Program-made: the position numbers and the translations under genes
Shown: piece after piece, positions 26,409 through 37,673 of the stretch
Numbering within the stretch: the stretch's first letter is position 1
Layout of the letters: every line of letters begins with the position of its first letter
Source of the DNA: Rhodanobacter sp. C06
GTDB lineage: Bacteria; Pseudomonadota; Gammaproteobacteria; Xanthomonadales; Rhodanobacteraceae
Assembly (NCBI RefSeq): GCF_002001105.1
Contig: NZ_MUNP01000068.1
Location: forward strand, 1-57,156
Direction: 5' to 3'
DNA: 57,156 nucleotides
Notes under the pieces: model-generated
Seen by the model: the letters and a program-made list of their open reading frames with translations, nothing else
Told to the model about the DNA's origin: nothing
Database searches by the model: none

Positions 26409-28721
26409 ATGAGCAACCACATTCAATCCGTCCGGGGCCGAGTCATGCGCCACACCATTCGCTGTCTGCTGTCGTTGCTGCTGCTCGCCGGCGTGGGCTT
26501 CAGCCAGGCCGTGCTGGCTGCCGGCAGCAGTACGCTGAAGGACATCAGCTACACCACGCTGCCCGGCGGCAGCGTGCAGCTGCATCTGAACTTCGCCGGT
26601 GCGGTGCCGCAGCCGCGCATCTTCACCACCGACAACCCGGCGCGCATCGCGATCGACTTCGCCGACACCGCCACCACCGCCCAGCGGCACACGGATATCG
26701 GCCAGGGCGCCACCTCCGGCGTCTCGGCGGTGTCCGCCGGCAACCGTACCCGGGTGATCGTGGAGTTGATGCGTCCGGCCTCGTACCAGTCGGCGGTCGA
26801 GGGCGACAGCCTCGTGCTCACCGTGGCCAACGGCAGCGCGTCGCAGACCGCGGCCGCCCCGGCGCCGACGCCGCGCAGCGTCACTACCGCGGCGAACATC
26901 GATCCGTCCAAGCACCTCCCGGCGACCGCCACCGGTGGCCTCAGCGTCACCGCCGTCGACTTCCGCCGCGGCGCGAACGGCCAGGGCCGCGTGCTGGTCA
27001 GCTTCAGCGGTCCGGGCGCCGACGCGCAGATGCGCACGATCGGCGACAAGGTCGAGGTCAGCATCCCCAATGCCAGCGTGCCGGCGAACCTCGCGCAGCG
27101 GCTGGATACGCTGGACTTCGCCACTCCGGTGCAGTCGATCAACACTCGCATCGGCGCCGCCGGCGGTGTGCAGATGACGATCGCCACCAAGGGCGTGGTG
27201 GATACCTCGGCGTACCAGGAAGGCAACCAGTACGTGGTCGAGGTGGCGCAAAAGAAGGGTGACAACAAGGCCAACGGCGGCGCCTTCGCGGCAATGGACC
27301 AGCATCCGGCCTACAGCGGCACGCGCGCCACCTTCAACTTCCAGGACATCCCGGTGCGTTCGGTGCTGCAGCTGATCGCTGATACCTCGCACCTCAACAT
27401 CGTGGCGGCCGACAGCGTCACCGGCAGCATCACCCTGCGCCTGGTGAACGTGCCTTGGGACCAGGCGCTGGACGTGATCCTGCGCGCCAAGGGCCTGGAC
27501 AAGCGCCGCGACGGCAACGTGATCTGGGTGGCACCGCAACAGGAGCTGGCCAAGTACGAGGAAGACGTGGCCGCCGCGCGCATGAAGTCCGAGGACAATG
27601 CGCCGCTGATCACCACCTATATTCCGATCAGCTACGGCAAGGCGGCCGACATCGCCAAGTTGCTCACCACCGACAGCAAGCAGAGCAATGCCGGGGGCGG
27701 CGCAAGTGCCGGCGGCGCCGGCGTCTCGCGCGGCTTCCTGTCCGCGCGCGGCAGCGTCTCCTACGACGAACGCACCAATACCCTGCTGCTCAACGACACT
27801 GCCGAGAAGACCGAGCAGATCCGCAAGTTGGTCGCGGTGCTGGACAAACCGGTGCAGCAGGTGCTGATCGAGTCGCGCGTGGTGATTGCAAGTGACGACT
27901 TCACGCGCGAGCTGGGCGTGAAGTGGGGCGCGAACGGCCAGCGCACCAATCCCAGCGGCCAGGTGCTGCAGATCGGCGGCGCCAACGGCAGCAATCTGGG
28001 CAACAACGGCACGACGCCCGCCACCGTCTCGTACAACAATCCTGGCGGCGGTACCACCATCAACAACTCCGGGAGCTCAACCGCCAATACCACCCTGGGC
28101 GGCGGTACCGGCCTCAACGTGAACCTGCCGGTGACGAATTCGGCGGCCTCGGGGGTATTGGGCCTGGCCATCCTCGGCAAGAACTACGCACTGGACCTGG
28201 AGCTGTCGGCGGCGCAGACCGAAGGCCGCGGCGAGGTGATCTCCAGCCCGCGCGTGGTCACCGCGAACCAGCAGGAGGCAGTGATCCGCCAGGGCCAGGA
28301 AATCGGCTACGTCACCTACCAGGGCGGCATCGGCGGTTCCGCTGCGCCCACCGCCTCGGTGCAGTTCAAGGATGCGGTGCTGGAGCTCAAGGTTACGCCG
28401 ACGATCACCGCGGACAACCGCGTCTACCTCGCGATCAACGTGAAGAAGGACTCGCTGGCGAAGTTCCTCACCACGCCGAACGGCACGGTGCCGCAGATCA
28501 ACACCCAGTCGGTGAACACCTCGGTGCTCGTCGACAACGGCCAGACCGTGGTGCTGGGTGGCATCTACGAGATCAACAAGAGCAACACGGTCACCAAGGT
28601 GCCTGGTCTCGGCGACATTCCGGGCATCGGCTACCTGTTCCGCAATACCTACAAGAACAACACCAAGGCGGAACTGCTGATCTTCGTGACACCGCGCATC
28701 CTCAACGATTCGCTGCAGTAA
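26409..28721 (+). CDS. pilQ: Type IV pilus secretin PilQ
   Basis: A 770-residue outer-membrane secretin. The signal peptide ends near AVLAAG (about residue 38). Two AMIN domains, probably peptidoglycan-binding, occupy about 45-150 and 175-285. An N0/STN domain (about 305-380, FNFQDIPVRSVLQLIADTS) and an N1 domain (about 395-500) with a Gly/Ala-rich insert follow. The secretin barrel region is about 500-765, with a Gly/Asn-rich loop near 527-575 and the closing VPGLGDIPGIGYLF. A second ATG at 26445 would give a more compact signal peptide. Last gene of pilMNOPQ. Confidence 0.96.
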   Translation: MSNHIQSVRGRVMRHTIRCLLSLLLLAGVGFSQAVLAAGSSTLKDISYTTLPGGSVQLHLNFAGAVPQPRIFTTDNPARIAIDFADTATTAQRHTDIGQGATSGVSAVSAGNRTRVIVELMRPASYQSAVEGDSLVLTVANGSASQTAAAPAPTPRSVTTAANIDPSKHLPATATGGLSVTAVDFRRGANGQGRVLVSFSGPGADAQMRTIGDKVEVSIPNASVPANLAQRLDTLDFATPVQSINTRIGAAGGVQMTIATKGVVDTSAYQEGNQYVVEVAQKKGDNKANGGAFAAMDQHPAYSGTRATFNFQDIPVRSVLQLIADTSHLNIVAADSVTGSITLRLVNVPWDQALDVILRAKGLDKRRDGNVIWVAPQQELAKYEEDVAAARMKSEDNAPLITTYIPISYGKAADIAKLLTTDSKQSNAGGGASAGGAGVSRGFLSARGSVSYDERTNTLLLNDTAEKTEQIRKLVAVLDKPVQQVLIESRVVIASDDFTRELGVKWGANGQRTNPSGQVLQIGGANGSNLGNNGTTPATVSYNNPGGGTTINNSGSSTANTTLGGGTGLNVNLPVTNSAASGVLGLAILGKNYALDLELSAAQTEGRGEVISSPRVVTANQQEAVIRQGQEIGYVTYQGGIGGSAAPTASVQFKDAVLELKVTPTITADNRVYLAINVKKDSLAKFLTTPNGTVPQINTQSVNTSVLVDNGQTVVLGGIYEINKSNTVTKVPGLGDIPGIGYLFRNTYKNNTKAELLIFVTPRILNDSLQ

Positions 28722-28741
28722 GGCGTCGCGTTCGCGCAATG

Positions 28742-28773
28742 CGCAAAGAGGCGGCTTCGGCCGCCTCTTTGCG
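28742..28773 (+). terminator. Hairpin terminator after pilQ
   Basis: A 14-bp perfect stem CGCAAAGAGGCGGC/GCCGCCTCTTTGCG with a TTCG tetraloop, 20 bp after the stop. There is no long T tract after it, so efficiency is uncertain. Confidence 0.75.
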
Positions 28774-28781
28774 TTGCGCAC

Positions 28782-28810
28782 CTGAATGCGCCGGCGCCGT
28801 CGACTAAACT
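28782..28810 (+). promoter_or_regulatory. Possible promoter of the moxR-bat operon
   Basis: CTGAAT (28782-28787), a 17-bp spacer and TAAACT (28805-28810) lie 48 bp before moxR. The -35 is weak. Confidence 0.3.
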
Positions 28811-28858
28811 TCCGGGCTCCGCCGCGGTCGATAGCGGCGACCTGACGCCGGAATCCCC

Positions 28859-29853
<995 letters not shown>

Positions 29854-29857
<4 letters not shown>

Positions 29858-30801
29858 GGGTGGTCGTGGACTCTGCCTTGCCGGATCGCGTCGACGGCGA
29901 CGGTCGCACGCGCGTGTCGCTGGCCGAGCTGATCGCGCTGGGCGCGCGCGTCGGTCGCGCGAAACTGGCTTCCGTGCAAAGCCGCTCGGAACGCAGCGGC
30001 CAGCAGTCCAGTCGCCTGTACGGCCGCGGCATGGATTACGCGGAGTCGCGCGCCTACCAGCCCGGCGACGACGTGCGCCGGATGGATTGGCGGCTCACCG
30101 CGCGCAGCGGCAAGCTGCACACCAAGCTGTACCAGGAGGAACGCGAGGGGCGCCTGCTGATCCTGCTGGACACCCACGCCAGCCTGCGCTTCGGCACCCG
30201 CGCCCGTTTCAAGTCGGTGCAGGCCGCGCGCGCCGCTGCCGTCGCCGCGTGGCTGGCGGTGCGTGCCGGCGAGCGCGTGGGCCTGATGGCCTTCGGCGGG
30301 CACGATCGCCTGCTGCGCCCGCAAGGCGGTGCGCACGGCGCGCTGGCAGTGTGCGGCGCGCTGGCGGAATGGGATGCGCTGCCGTCCGCGGAGCACGCCG
30401 AACCGCTGTCCGCCGCCTTGCTGCGAGCGCGCCGGCTGCAGCATGGCGCCAGCCGCGTGCTGCTGCTCAGTGATGGCTTCAGTGCGGATGCCGAGGCGCG
30501 GCAGCACTTGCTTGATCTCAAGACGCGGGCCGGCGTCGGCGTGCTGGTGCTGGCCGACGCGCTGGAGCGCGAGCCACCACCGGCGGGCCGTTATCCGCTG
30601 GAGCATGACGGTGAGCGCCGCGACGTGGTGCTGCTGGGCGAACGCCAGCGCCGCGAGTTCCAGCAGGCGCTGGGTGCGGGGCCGGCGCGGCTGGAGGCGC
30701 TGGCGCGCGCCATGGGCTTGCGTTGCCGCGTGCTCGACACGCGCGACGATCCGCTGTCGGCCGTGGGCGAACTGCTCGGCGCGACGAGGACGCGGCGATG
30801 A
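29854..30801 (+). CDS. DUF58 domain protein
   Basis: A 315-residue cytoplasmic protein with the DUF58 core GRGMDYAESRAYQPGDDVRR and MDWRLTARSGKLHTKLYQEE, followed by a degenerate VWA-like fold (LLILLDTHASLRFG, RVLLLSDGF). The start GTG 29854 overlaps the moxR stop, so it is coupled. The function in the MoxR/Bat system is not established. Confidence 0.9.
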
Positions 30802-31308
30802 TGCCGTCACCGCCAGCGTCGACCGGCCCGCTGCTGCGCGACATCCACCTGCCGCCCGCGCCGCCGTGGTGGCCACCCGCGCCGGGCTGGTGGCTGCTCG
30901 CGGTGCTGGCCTTGCTGGCCGGCGTGGTGCTGGCGTGGCTGTGGCGGCGTCAACGCCGCCTGCGGCAGCGGCGCCGGCAGTGGCTGGGCGAACTGGATCG
31001 ACACGCGCAGCGCCATGCGCGCGATGGCGACGATGTCGTGCTGGCGGCCTCGCTGCAGCAACTGCTGCGTCGGGTGGCGCGCATCCATGATGGCGCGGCG
31101 ACGCAACAGCGCGGTGCAGCGTGGCAGGCCACGCTGGCGCGGGTACCGGTGCGGCCCGCAATGCTCGCCCGGCTTGCCGCGCTGGAGTCGGCGATGTATC
31201 GCCCGCGCGGTACGTTCGACGCCCAGGCCGCACTTGCTGCAGCGCGGGTCTGGCTGCACACCGCCGCCAGGCCGCACGCGTGGAAACGCGCGGCATCGGA
31301 GCCGGGGC

Positions 31309-31316
<8 letters not shown>
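30798..31316 (+). CDS. DUF4381 domain membrane protein
   Basis: A 172-residue protein starting MMPSPPASTGPLLRDIHLP. The segment LRDIHLPPAPPWWPPAPGWW is the typical DUF4381 N-terminus, placed just before one membrane helix (about 30-48). A cationic cytoplasmic region (RRQRRLRQRRRQW) follows. It overlaps DUF58 by 4 bp and the BatA-type gene by 8 bp. Known from MoxR/Bat clusters without a defined activity. Confidence 0.85.
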
Positions 31317-32285
<969 letters not shown>

Positions 32286-32289
<4 letters not shown>

Positions 32290-34253
32290 GCGCGGCGCTG
32301 GCCCAGCTCCATTTCCTCCGGCCCTGGTGGCTGTGCGCATTGGTCGTGCTGCCGTGGCTACTGTGGCAGGCGTCCCGTCGCAGCCGCGGCCTGCAGGCCT
32401 TGTCGCGGCTGGTCGATGTGGAACTGCTGCCGTCGCTGTTGCAGGGGCGATCCACGCAGCAACGCCTGCCGCTGGGGCTGCTCGCGCTGGCCTGGCTGCT
32501 GGCCGTGCTGGCGCTGGCAGGGCCCGCGTGGAGTCGCGTCGAACAGCCGCTTTACGCGAGCCGCGCCGCCCAGGTGGTGGCGATCTCGCTGTCGCAGCGC
32601 ATGCTGTCGCACGACGTGGCGCCCAGCCGCATCGATCGCGCGCGCTTCAAGGCGCACGACCTGCTGACGGCGAACCATGATGGCCTCAACGCGCTGGTGG
32701 GCTACGCCGGCGAGGCCTTCGTGGTGGCGCCGCTCACCTCCGACGTGCACAGTCTCGGCACGCTGCTCGATGCGATGGCACCGGACATCATGCCGGCGGA
32801 CGGCGACAACGCGGCGGCGGCGATCGCACGCGGCGCGGCGCTGATACGCGACGCCAAAGTCGGTGGCGGTTCGCTGGTGCTGATCGCCGATAGCGCGGGC
32901 ACGGCGGCGCAGGCTGCCGCCCGCCAGGCGCGCAGCGAAGGCGTACGTGTCTCCGTGCTCGGCGTGGGCACGGTGCACGGCGCGCCGGTGGCGCTGCCCG
33001 GCGGCGGCTTCCTGCACGATGCGAAGGGCGATCTGCAACTGGCTGGCCGCGACGATGCGGCGCTGGCCGCCGTGGCCGCGGCGGGCGGCGGCCGCTACGT
33101 GGCCATGAGCGCGGACGATGGCGACGTCGCAGTGCTCAAGGGCGAGTTGCGCGCGGGTTCCACGCAAGCGGCGCAGGGCCAGCTTGGCGACGAATGGCAG
33201 GACCGCGGTCCCTGGCTGCTGCTGCTCCTGCTGCCGCTGGCGGCGCTGGCGTTCCGCCGCGGCTGGCTGCTGCTGTTGCCGCTGGTGCTGTTGCCGATGC
33301 TGCCCGGCACCGCGCATGCTGCGAGCTGGCGCGACCTGTGGCAACGCCGCGACCAGCAGGCGGCCGCCGCGCTGAAGCAGGGCGACGCAAAACAGGCGAT
33401 GCAGCTGGCGAAGGATCCGGCGTGGCGTGGCGCGGCGGCTTACCGCGCGGGCGACTATGCCGCCGCCGCGCGGGCGCTGCATGAAGCGTCGGGCGGCGAC
33501 GCGGCCTACAACCTCGGCAATGCACTGGCACGCGAAGGCAAGTATGAGGATGCGATCAAGGCCTACGACCACGCGCTGCAGCTCGATCCCGCGAACGCCG
33601 ACGCGCAGGCGAACCGGCAGGCCGTCGAGGACTGGCTGCGCAAGCAGCCGCCGCAGAAGCAGTCGTCGCCGCAGCAGCAGAAGCAAGGAGGTCCGTCTTC
33701 GTCGCAAGGGCAGGGAGGCGACAGTGGGCAGAGCAAGGACCAGCAGGGCCGGAATGGTCGGGACAAAAACGAACGGGACAAGAACGAACAGGACAAGAAC
33801 AGCGGCGAGTCCGGCCAGTCTTCGCCACAAGACAACAACTCGGCGCAGTCGCAGAAGCCGCAGGACGCGCCGAACGGTGCGGGCCAATCGCCGCAAGACC
33901 CATCGAAGTCGACCGAAGGGAAGTCTTCGGACCGGTCCGCCACGTCACCGGACAAGTCGCAGCCCACGCCCGAACAGCAGGCCGCGCAACAGGCGCAGGC
34001 CGCGAAGGCGCAGCAGGCACTGAAGCAGCAGTTGGACAAGGAGCTGGGTGCCGCCGGTCACTCGGCGACGAAACAGTCGCCCACGCATCAGCTCGGTGCG
34101 GACGGCGCCGACGATCCGCAGTCGAAACTGCCAGCCGACTTGCGCCAGGCCTTGCAGCGCGTGCCCGACGATCCGGGTGCGCTGCTGCGCCGCAAGTTCG
34201 AGCTGGAATACCAGCGCCGCCACGGCGGCATACCCGACGAGGATGGGCCGTGA
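32286..34253 (+). CDS. BatB-BatC type fusion: degenerate VWA domain plus TPR and low-complexity tail
   Basis: A 655-residue protein. Two N-terminal helices and a VWA domain (about 90-290) are followed by two further hydrophobic segments (about 305-345). TPR-like repeats (about 370-455, AAYNLGNALAREGKYEDAIKA) and a Gln/Ser/Lys/Asn-rich tail (about 460-600, including DKNERDKNEQDKN) come after. A last conserved segment near DDPGALLRRKFELEYQRR resembles BatC C-termini. The VWA metal site is broken: where BatB has DxSxS the sequence is S101-L-S-Q-R105, and the later Thr is replaced (DGDNAAAAIARG). It overlaps batA by 4 bp. Confidence 0.9.
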
Positions 34254-36085
34254 TGTCTTTATTTTTGCGCTCGTCCATGATCGCGAAGATCAAATGGGCG
34301 GCCATCCCTGGCCGCACTCTTCAAGTTTTCCGTTCGTCCCTGACCGCGGAGATCAAACGGGCGGCCATCCATGGCCGCACTCTTCAAGGGCTCATCCTGC
34401 TGCTGTGTCTGCTGCTGCCGGTGCTGGCGCACGCCGCCGGCGTGCAGGCCACGCTGGATCGCAGCAGCATGCAGCTGGGCGAGACGGTGACGCTGAACCT
34501 GCACGTCGACGGCGGCGGCAACGTGGCGATGCCCGACCTCAGTCCGCTGCAGCAGGACTTCGACATCCTCGGTCGCTCGCAGAGCAGCAGTCTCAGCATC
34601 GTCAACGGCAAGCGCAGCGCCGAGCTGGTGATCGGCGTGGTGCTGCGGCCCAAGCATGCGGGCACGCTCACGATTCCCTCGCTCACGGTGGCCGGTGCGC
34701 AGACCACGCCGCTCACGGTCGAGGTCGATGCACCGAATCCGGCCGCGGCCGCCACCATGCACAAGAGCCTGTTCATGGAGGCCGAGGTCGTGCCGCGGCG
34801 GGCCTGGGTAGGACAGCAGCTCAGCTACGTGGTGCGGCTCTACTACAGCGGCAACATCAGCAGCGGTTCGCTGGACACGCCGCAGATCGATGGCGTGCAG
34901 CTCAGCCAGGTCGGGGGCGACCTGCGCTACGACGCGGTGCGTGGCGGTCGCCAGTACCACGTGATCGAGCGGCGTTATGCGCTGGTGCCGCAGCATGCCG
35001 GCACGCTGGCGATTCCCGCGCTGGGCTTCCAGGGCGAGGCGCTGGATCCCAGCGACCCCGACAGCTTCTTCGGCGCGGGCACGCCGGTATCGGCCAGTGC
35101 GCCCGCGCTCGCGGTGCCGGTGCAGGCGGCGCCGGCGGACTGGGGCAAGTCGGCGTGGCTGCCGGCGCGCGCGCTCAGCCTCACGCTTTCCGGCTGGCCC
35201 GATGCAAACACGTCGGTGCGCGTGGGCCAGCCGATCAACCTCGTGATGAAGCTCAGCGCCACCGGCCTGCCGTTCGAGACGCTGCCGGTACTGAGCCTGC
35301 CCACGCTGCGGGGCGCCACGGTGTATCCGGACCAGCCGGCGACCGCCACCGCCAACGACGGTCCGTGGCTGGTGGGCAGCCGCCAGCGCGCATTCGCGGT
35401 GGTGCCCGAGCAGGCCGGCACGTTGACCCTCCCTGCCACCACGCTGCGCTGGTTCGACGTGGACACCGGGCAGGAACAGACCGCCGAGATTCCCGCGCAC
35501 AGCATCACCGTGCTGCCGGCAGTCGGTGCGGCGGCCGTGCCGCCCGCAGCCGGCGCAAGTGCGTCGCCCGCCTCTTCGTCGGCTCCGGCTGCGCCGGGGT
35601 CGGTTGCTGCGGCATCGTCGAACGCCATGCCGCACGATGTGATGTGGCGCTGGATCGCGCTGGCCAGCCTGCTGCTGTGGCTGCTCAGCGTGCTGGCATG
35701 GTGGCTGTGGCGTCGGCGTGCGGCGCAGGGTCCCGCCATGCTTGCAGCGGGCAGTGGGGCTGCCGAATCCGTGCGCCGTGTGCGCCAGGCTTTCCTCGCG
35801 GCGGCGCGCGGCCGCGATGCGGGGGCGCAACTGCGCGGCCTGTTGGCGTGGGCGCAGGCGGAGCGACCGGCGATCCAGCATCCCGGCGCGCTGCACGCCG
35901 CGCTGGCAGACGAGGCGCAACGGCGCGCGCTGGCCGAATTGCAGCATCGCTGCTATGGCGCCCCTGCTCCGGCGGCCGCAGGCGGCGACGATCTCGCCAA
36001 GGTTTTCAAGCACGGCTTCGCGTGGCGCGCGACAGAGAAGGCCGATGACGGCAGCTTGCCGCCGCTGTATCCGTTCAAGCTGTAG
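34253..36085 (+). CDS. batD: BatD-like protein with an N-terminus made from tandem repeats
   Basis: A 610-residue envelope protein. Residues 4-45 are encoded by two perfect-length 63-bp repeat units (IAKIKWAAIPGRTLQ then TAEIKRAAIHGRTLQ). Only after them comes a signal-like segment (LILLLCLLLPVLAHAAG, about 47-63). The rest is a BatD (oxygen tolerance) ectodomain with beta-sandwich repeats (VQATLDRSSMQLGETVTLN, GTLTIPSLTVAG, YYSGNISSGSLDTP, AFAVVPEQAGTLTLPA). A membrane helix near 465-485 and a cytoplasmic tail follow. The ATG shares its A with the previous stop; no in-frame start lies between the repeats and the signal segment. The stop TAG is part of a REP element. Confidence 0.9.
   Translation: MSLFLRSSMIAKIKWAAIPGRTLQVFRSSLTAEIKRAAIHGRTLQGLILLLCLLLPVLAHAAGVQATLDRSSMQLGETVTLNLHVDGGGNVAMPDLSPLQQDFDILGRSQSSSLSIVNGKRSAELVIGVVLRPKHAGTLTIPSLTVAGAQTTPLTVEVDAPNPAAAATMHKSLFMEAEVVPRRAWVGQQLSYVVRLYYSGNISSGSLDTPQIDGVQLSQVGGDLRYDAVRGGRQYHVIERRYALVPQHAGTLAIPALGFQGEALDPSDPDSFFGAGTPVSASAPALAVPVQAAPADWGKSAWLPARALSLTLSGWPDANTSVRVGQPINLVMKLSATGLPFETLPVLSLPTLRGATVYPDQPATATANDGPWLVGSRQRAFAVVPEQAGTLTLPATTLRWFDVDTGQEQTAEIPAHSITVLPAVGAAAVPPAAGASASPASSSAPAAPGSVAAASSNAMPHDVMWRWIALASLLLWLLSVLAWWLWRRRAAQGPAMLAAGSGAAESVRRVRQAFLAAARGRDAGAQLRGLLAWAQAERPAIQHPGALHAALADEAQRRALAELQHRCYGAPAPAAAGGDDLAKVFKHGFAWRATEKADDGSLPPLYPFKL
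34262..34387 (+). repeat. Tandem pair of 63-bp short-form repeats inside batD
   Basis: The units 34262-34324 and 34325-34387 are each exactly 63 bp. They share TCGTCC, ATGATCGCG- or CTGACCGCG-like sequence, GATCAAA, GGGCGGCCATCC and TGGCCGCACTCTTCAA. They match the two ends of the family 2 repeat with its middle removed at the same place in both units. The unit length keeps the batD frame. Confidence 0.88.
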
Positions 36086-36190
36086 GAGTGGTTGCAATTG
36101 GAGCAGCTGCAGGAGCGGCCGTAGGAACGGCTGTAGGAGCGGCTTCAGCCGCGATTCCCTGCCGCCAGTCGCGGCTGAAGCCGCTCCTAC
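36082..36190. repeat. REP cluster between batD and the macrodomain gene
   Basis: Several degenerate GTAGGAG units (36082, 36121) lead to a clean inverted pair at 36133-36190: GTAGGAGCGGCTTCAGCCGC and its complement around a 16-nt spacer. The outermost TAGs are the stop codons of batD (36083-36085) and of the macrodomain gene (36187-36189). It is probably a REPIN-type element and may also act as a bidirectional terminator. Confidence 0.88.
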
Positions 36191-36711
36191 GCTTCGTCGT
36201 CAAGCGCCGCTTGGAACACTGCGTGCATCGGTTCGCCGAAGCAGCACAGAATGAGCTCGAAATCCGGATGCGTGGCCAATTCCTCGCGCAGCGTGCCCAG
36301 CGCGACCCTGGCCGCCAGCGGTGCGGGGTAGCCGTACACGCCGCAGCTGATCGCGGGGAACGCGATGCGGCGCAAGCCGTGCTCGCGCGCGAGGCGCAGC
36401 GCGTTGCGATGGCAGCTTGCCAGCAACGCCGCCTCGCCGCGGTCGCCGCCGTGCCAGACCGGCCCCACGGTATGGATCACCCAGCGCGCCGGCAGCGCGA
36501 AGCCGGGCGTGATGCGCGCCTCGCCGGTGGGGCAGCGCACGCCGGGCGCGACGGGCGGCAGCGCCCGGCAAGCCTCCAGCAGCGCGGGGCCGGCGGCGCG
36601 GTGGATCGCGCCGTCGACTCCACCGCCGCCCAGCAAGGTCTCGTTCGCCGCGTTGACGATGGCGCCGACGGCGAGGGTAGTGATATCCGCGGTGATGACG
36701 GCAATGGGCAT
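36187..36711 (-). CDS. Macrodomain protein, O-acetyl-ADP-ribose deacetylase-like
   Basis: A 174-residue single macrodomain of the YmdB/MacroD type. ITADITTLAVGAIVNAANE and LLGGGGVDGAIHRAAG form the ADP-ribose pocket (Asn and Asp positions kept). CPTGEARITPGFALPARWVIHTVGP follows, with AFPAISCGVYGYP in the second loop. Such proteins hydrolyse O-acetyl-ADP-ribose or mono-ADP-ribose on proteins. ATG 36711 is taken because the domain begins at once. A fragment repeating its first 31 codons lies just upstream. The stop codon is part of a REP. Confidence 0.92.
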   Translation of the reverse strand: MPIAVITADITTLAVGAIVNAANETLLGGGGVDGAIHRAAGPALLEACRALPPVAPGVRCPTGEARITPGFALPARWVIHTVGPVWHGGDRGEAALLASCHRNALRLAREHGLRRIAFPAISCGVYGYPAPLAARVALGTLREELATHPDFELILCCFGEPMHAVFQAALDDEA

Positions 36712-36850
36712 GGGAGATCGAGGAAGCGGAGTCGAGTCGTTGCTAGGCTCGCGGTCCCTCGCTCGCCAAGCAACCCGGCCTGCGGCATCCTGCCTCCGGC
36801 GCTCGCCGCGGCGCGCGAGTCCACCGGACTCGCGCAAGCGCCGCTGCTTG

Positions 36851-36943
36851 CCCACCGCCGCCCAGCAAGGTCTCGTTCGCCGCGTTGACGATGGCGTCGA
36901 CGGCCAGGGCGGTGATATCGGCGGTGATGACTGAGATCAGCAT
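36851..36943 (-). pseudogene. Truncated duplicate of the macrodomain gene 5' end
   Basis: This segment encodes MLISVITADITALAVDAI and continues VNAANETLLGGGG, nearly the same as the first 31 residues of the intact gene at 36711. After GGGG the similarity ends abruptly and the frame runs into unrelated Arg/Ala-rich sequence. The first-half DNA is almost identical to 36619-36711. It looks like a partial direct duplication left in the promoter region between the macrodomain gene and the MarR gene. Confidence 0.85.
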
Positions 36944-36999
36944 GGCGACGGGCGCTTCGGCTTATGCTTGAGGCATGTGACGGCGAGGTTGCAACCATC

Positions 37000-37464
37000 A
37001 TGGCGAAAACGGAAGAGCTTTCCTTCGGTTACCTGCTGAACGACGTGACCTTGCTGTTCCGCAAGCACTTCGACCGGCGCGCGGTGAAATTCGGCCTCAC
37101 CCGTGCGCAATGGCGCGCCACCAAGATGCTGTACTACCGCGAGGGCATGCGCCAGAACGAACTGGCCGAGGCGCTGGAGATGGAGCCGATCGCGGTGGGC
37201 CGGGTGATCGATCGCCTGCAGGCGGCCGGCTTCGTGGAGCGCCGGCCCGATCCCAAGGATCGCCGTGCATGGCGGCTGTACGTCACCGCGCAGGCGCATG
37301 ACGTGGTGGACGACATGGAGCGGATCGCGCGCGGGCTGCGCGGCGAGGCCACCCGGGGCATCGAGTACGACGAGCTGAAGCAGGCGCTGGAAGTGATCGG
37401 CCGGATCAAGGAGAACCTGCAGGCGCTGGAAGCGACCGAGCCGCCGCTGGCCGGCCAGCCGTAG
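37000..37464 (+). CDS. MarR family transcriptional regulator
   Basis: A 154-residue winged-helix regulator. FGYLLNDVTLLFRKHFDRR forms the dimer helix. LTRAQWRATKMLYYREGMRQ leads into NELAEALEMEPIAVGRVIDRL, the recognition helix, and VERRPDPKDRRAWRLYVT is the wing. A cluster of MarR-like proteins with this wing sequence controls efflux pumps, and the next genes encode an RND adaptor and pump, so it may regulate them. ATG 37000 fits the family start better than the upstream ATG 36964. Confidence 0.92.
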   Translation: MAKTEELSFGYLLNDVTLLFRKHFDRRAVKFGLTRAQWRATKMLYYREGMRQNELAEALEMEPIAVGRVIDRLQAAGFVERRPDPKDRRAWRLYVTAQAHDVVDDMERIARGLRGEATRGIEYDELKQALEVIGRIKENLQALEATEPPLAGQP

Positions 37465-37545
37465 GCGCTATGCATTCGCCGCAACCGGCGTCGCCGGCAA
37501 GTGCCGATCGTCGTGTCCGGCGCGGCGCCGGTCCGGGGCAAAATA

Positions 37546-37555
37546 TGTCGCGACA
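37546..37555. promoter_or_regulatory. Palindrome, candidate operator of the RND efflux genes
   Basis: TGTCGCGACA is a perfect 10-bp palindrome, flanked by AATA on the left and followed at 37556 by TCAACGC with an inverted GCGTTGA about 14 nt later. It lies in the 209-bp gap between the MarR gene and the efflux adaptor, where an operator would be expected. No binding data; inference from symmetry. Confidence 0.35.
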
Positions 37556-37673
37556 GTCAACGCCTCGATGCATGACGCGTTGATTCCCTGTTTGGTTCCT
37601 GCCGATTTCCCGGCGGCTGACGCCGCGGATCCCCGGTCGACGGGAAAGCTCGCATTCCATCAGCGGAGACCCC

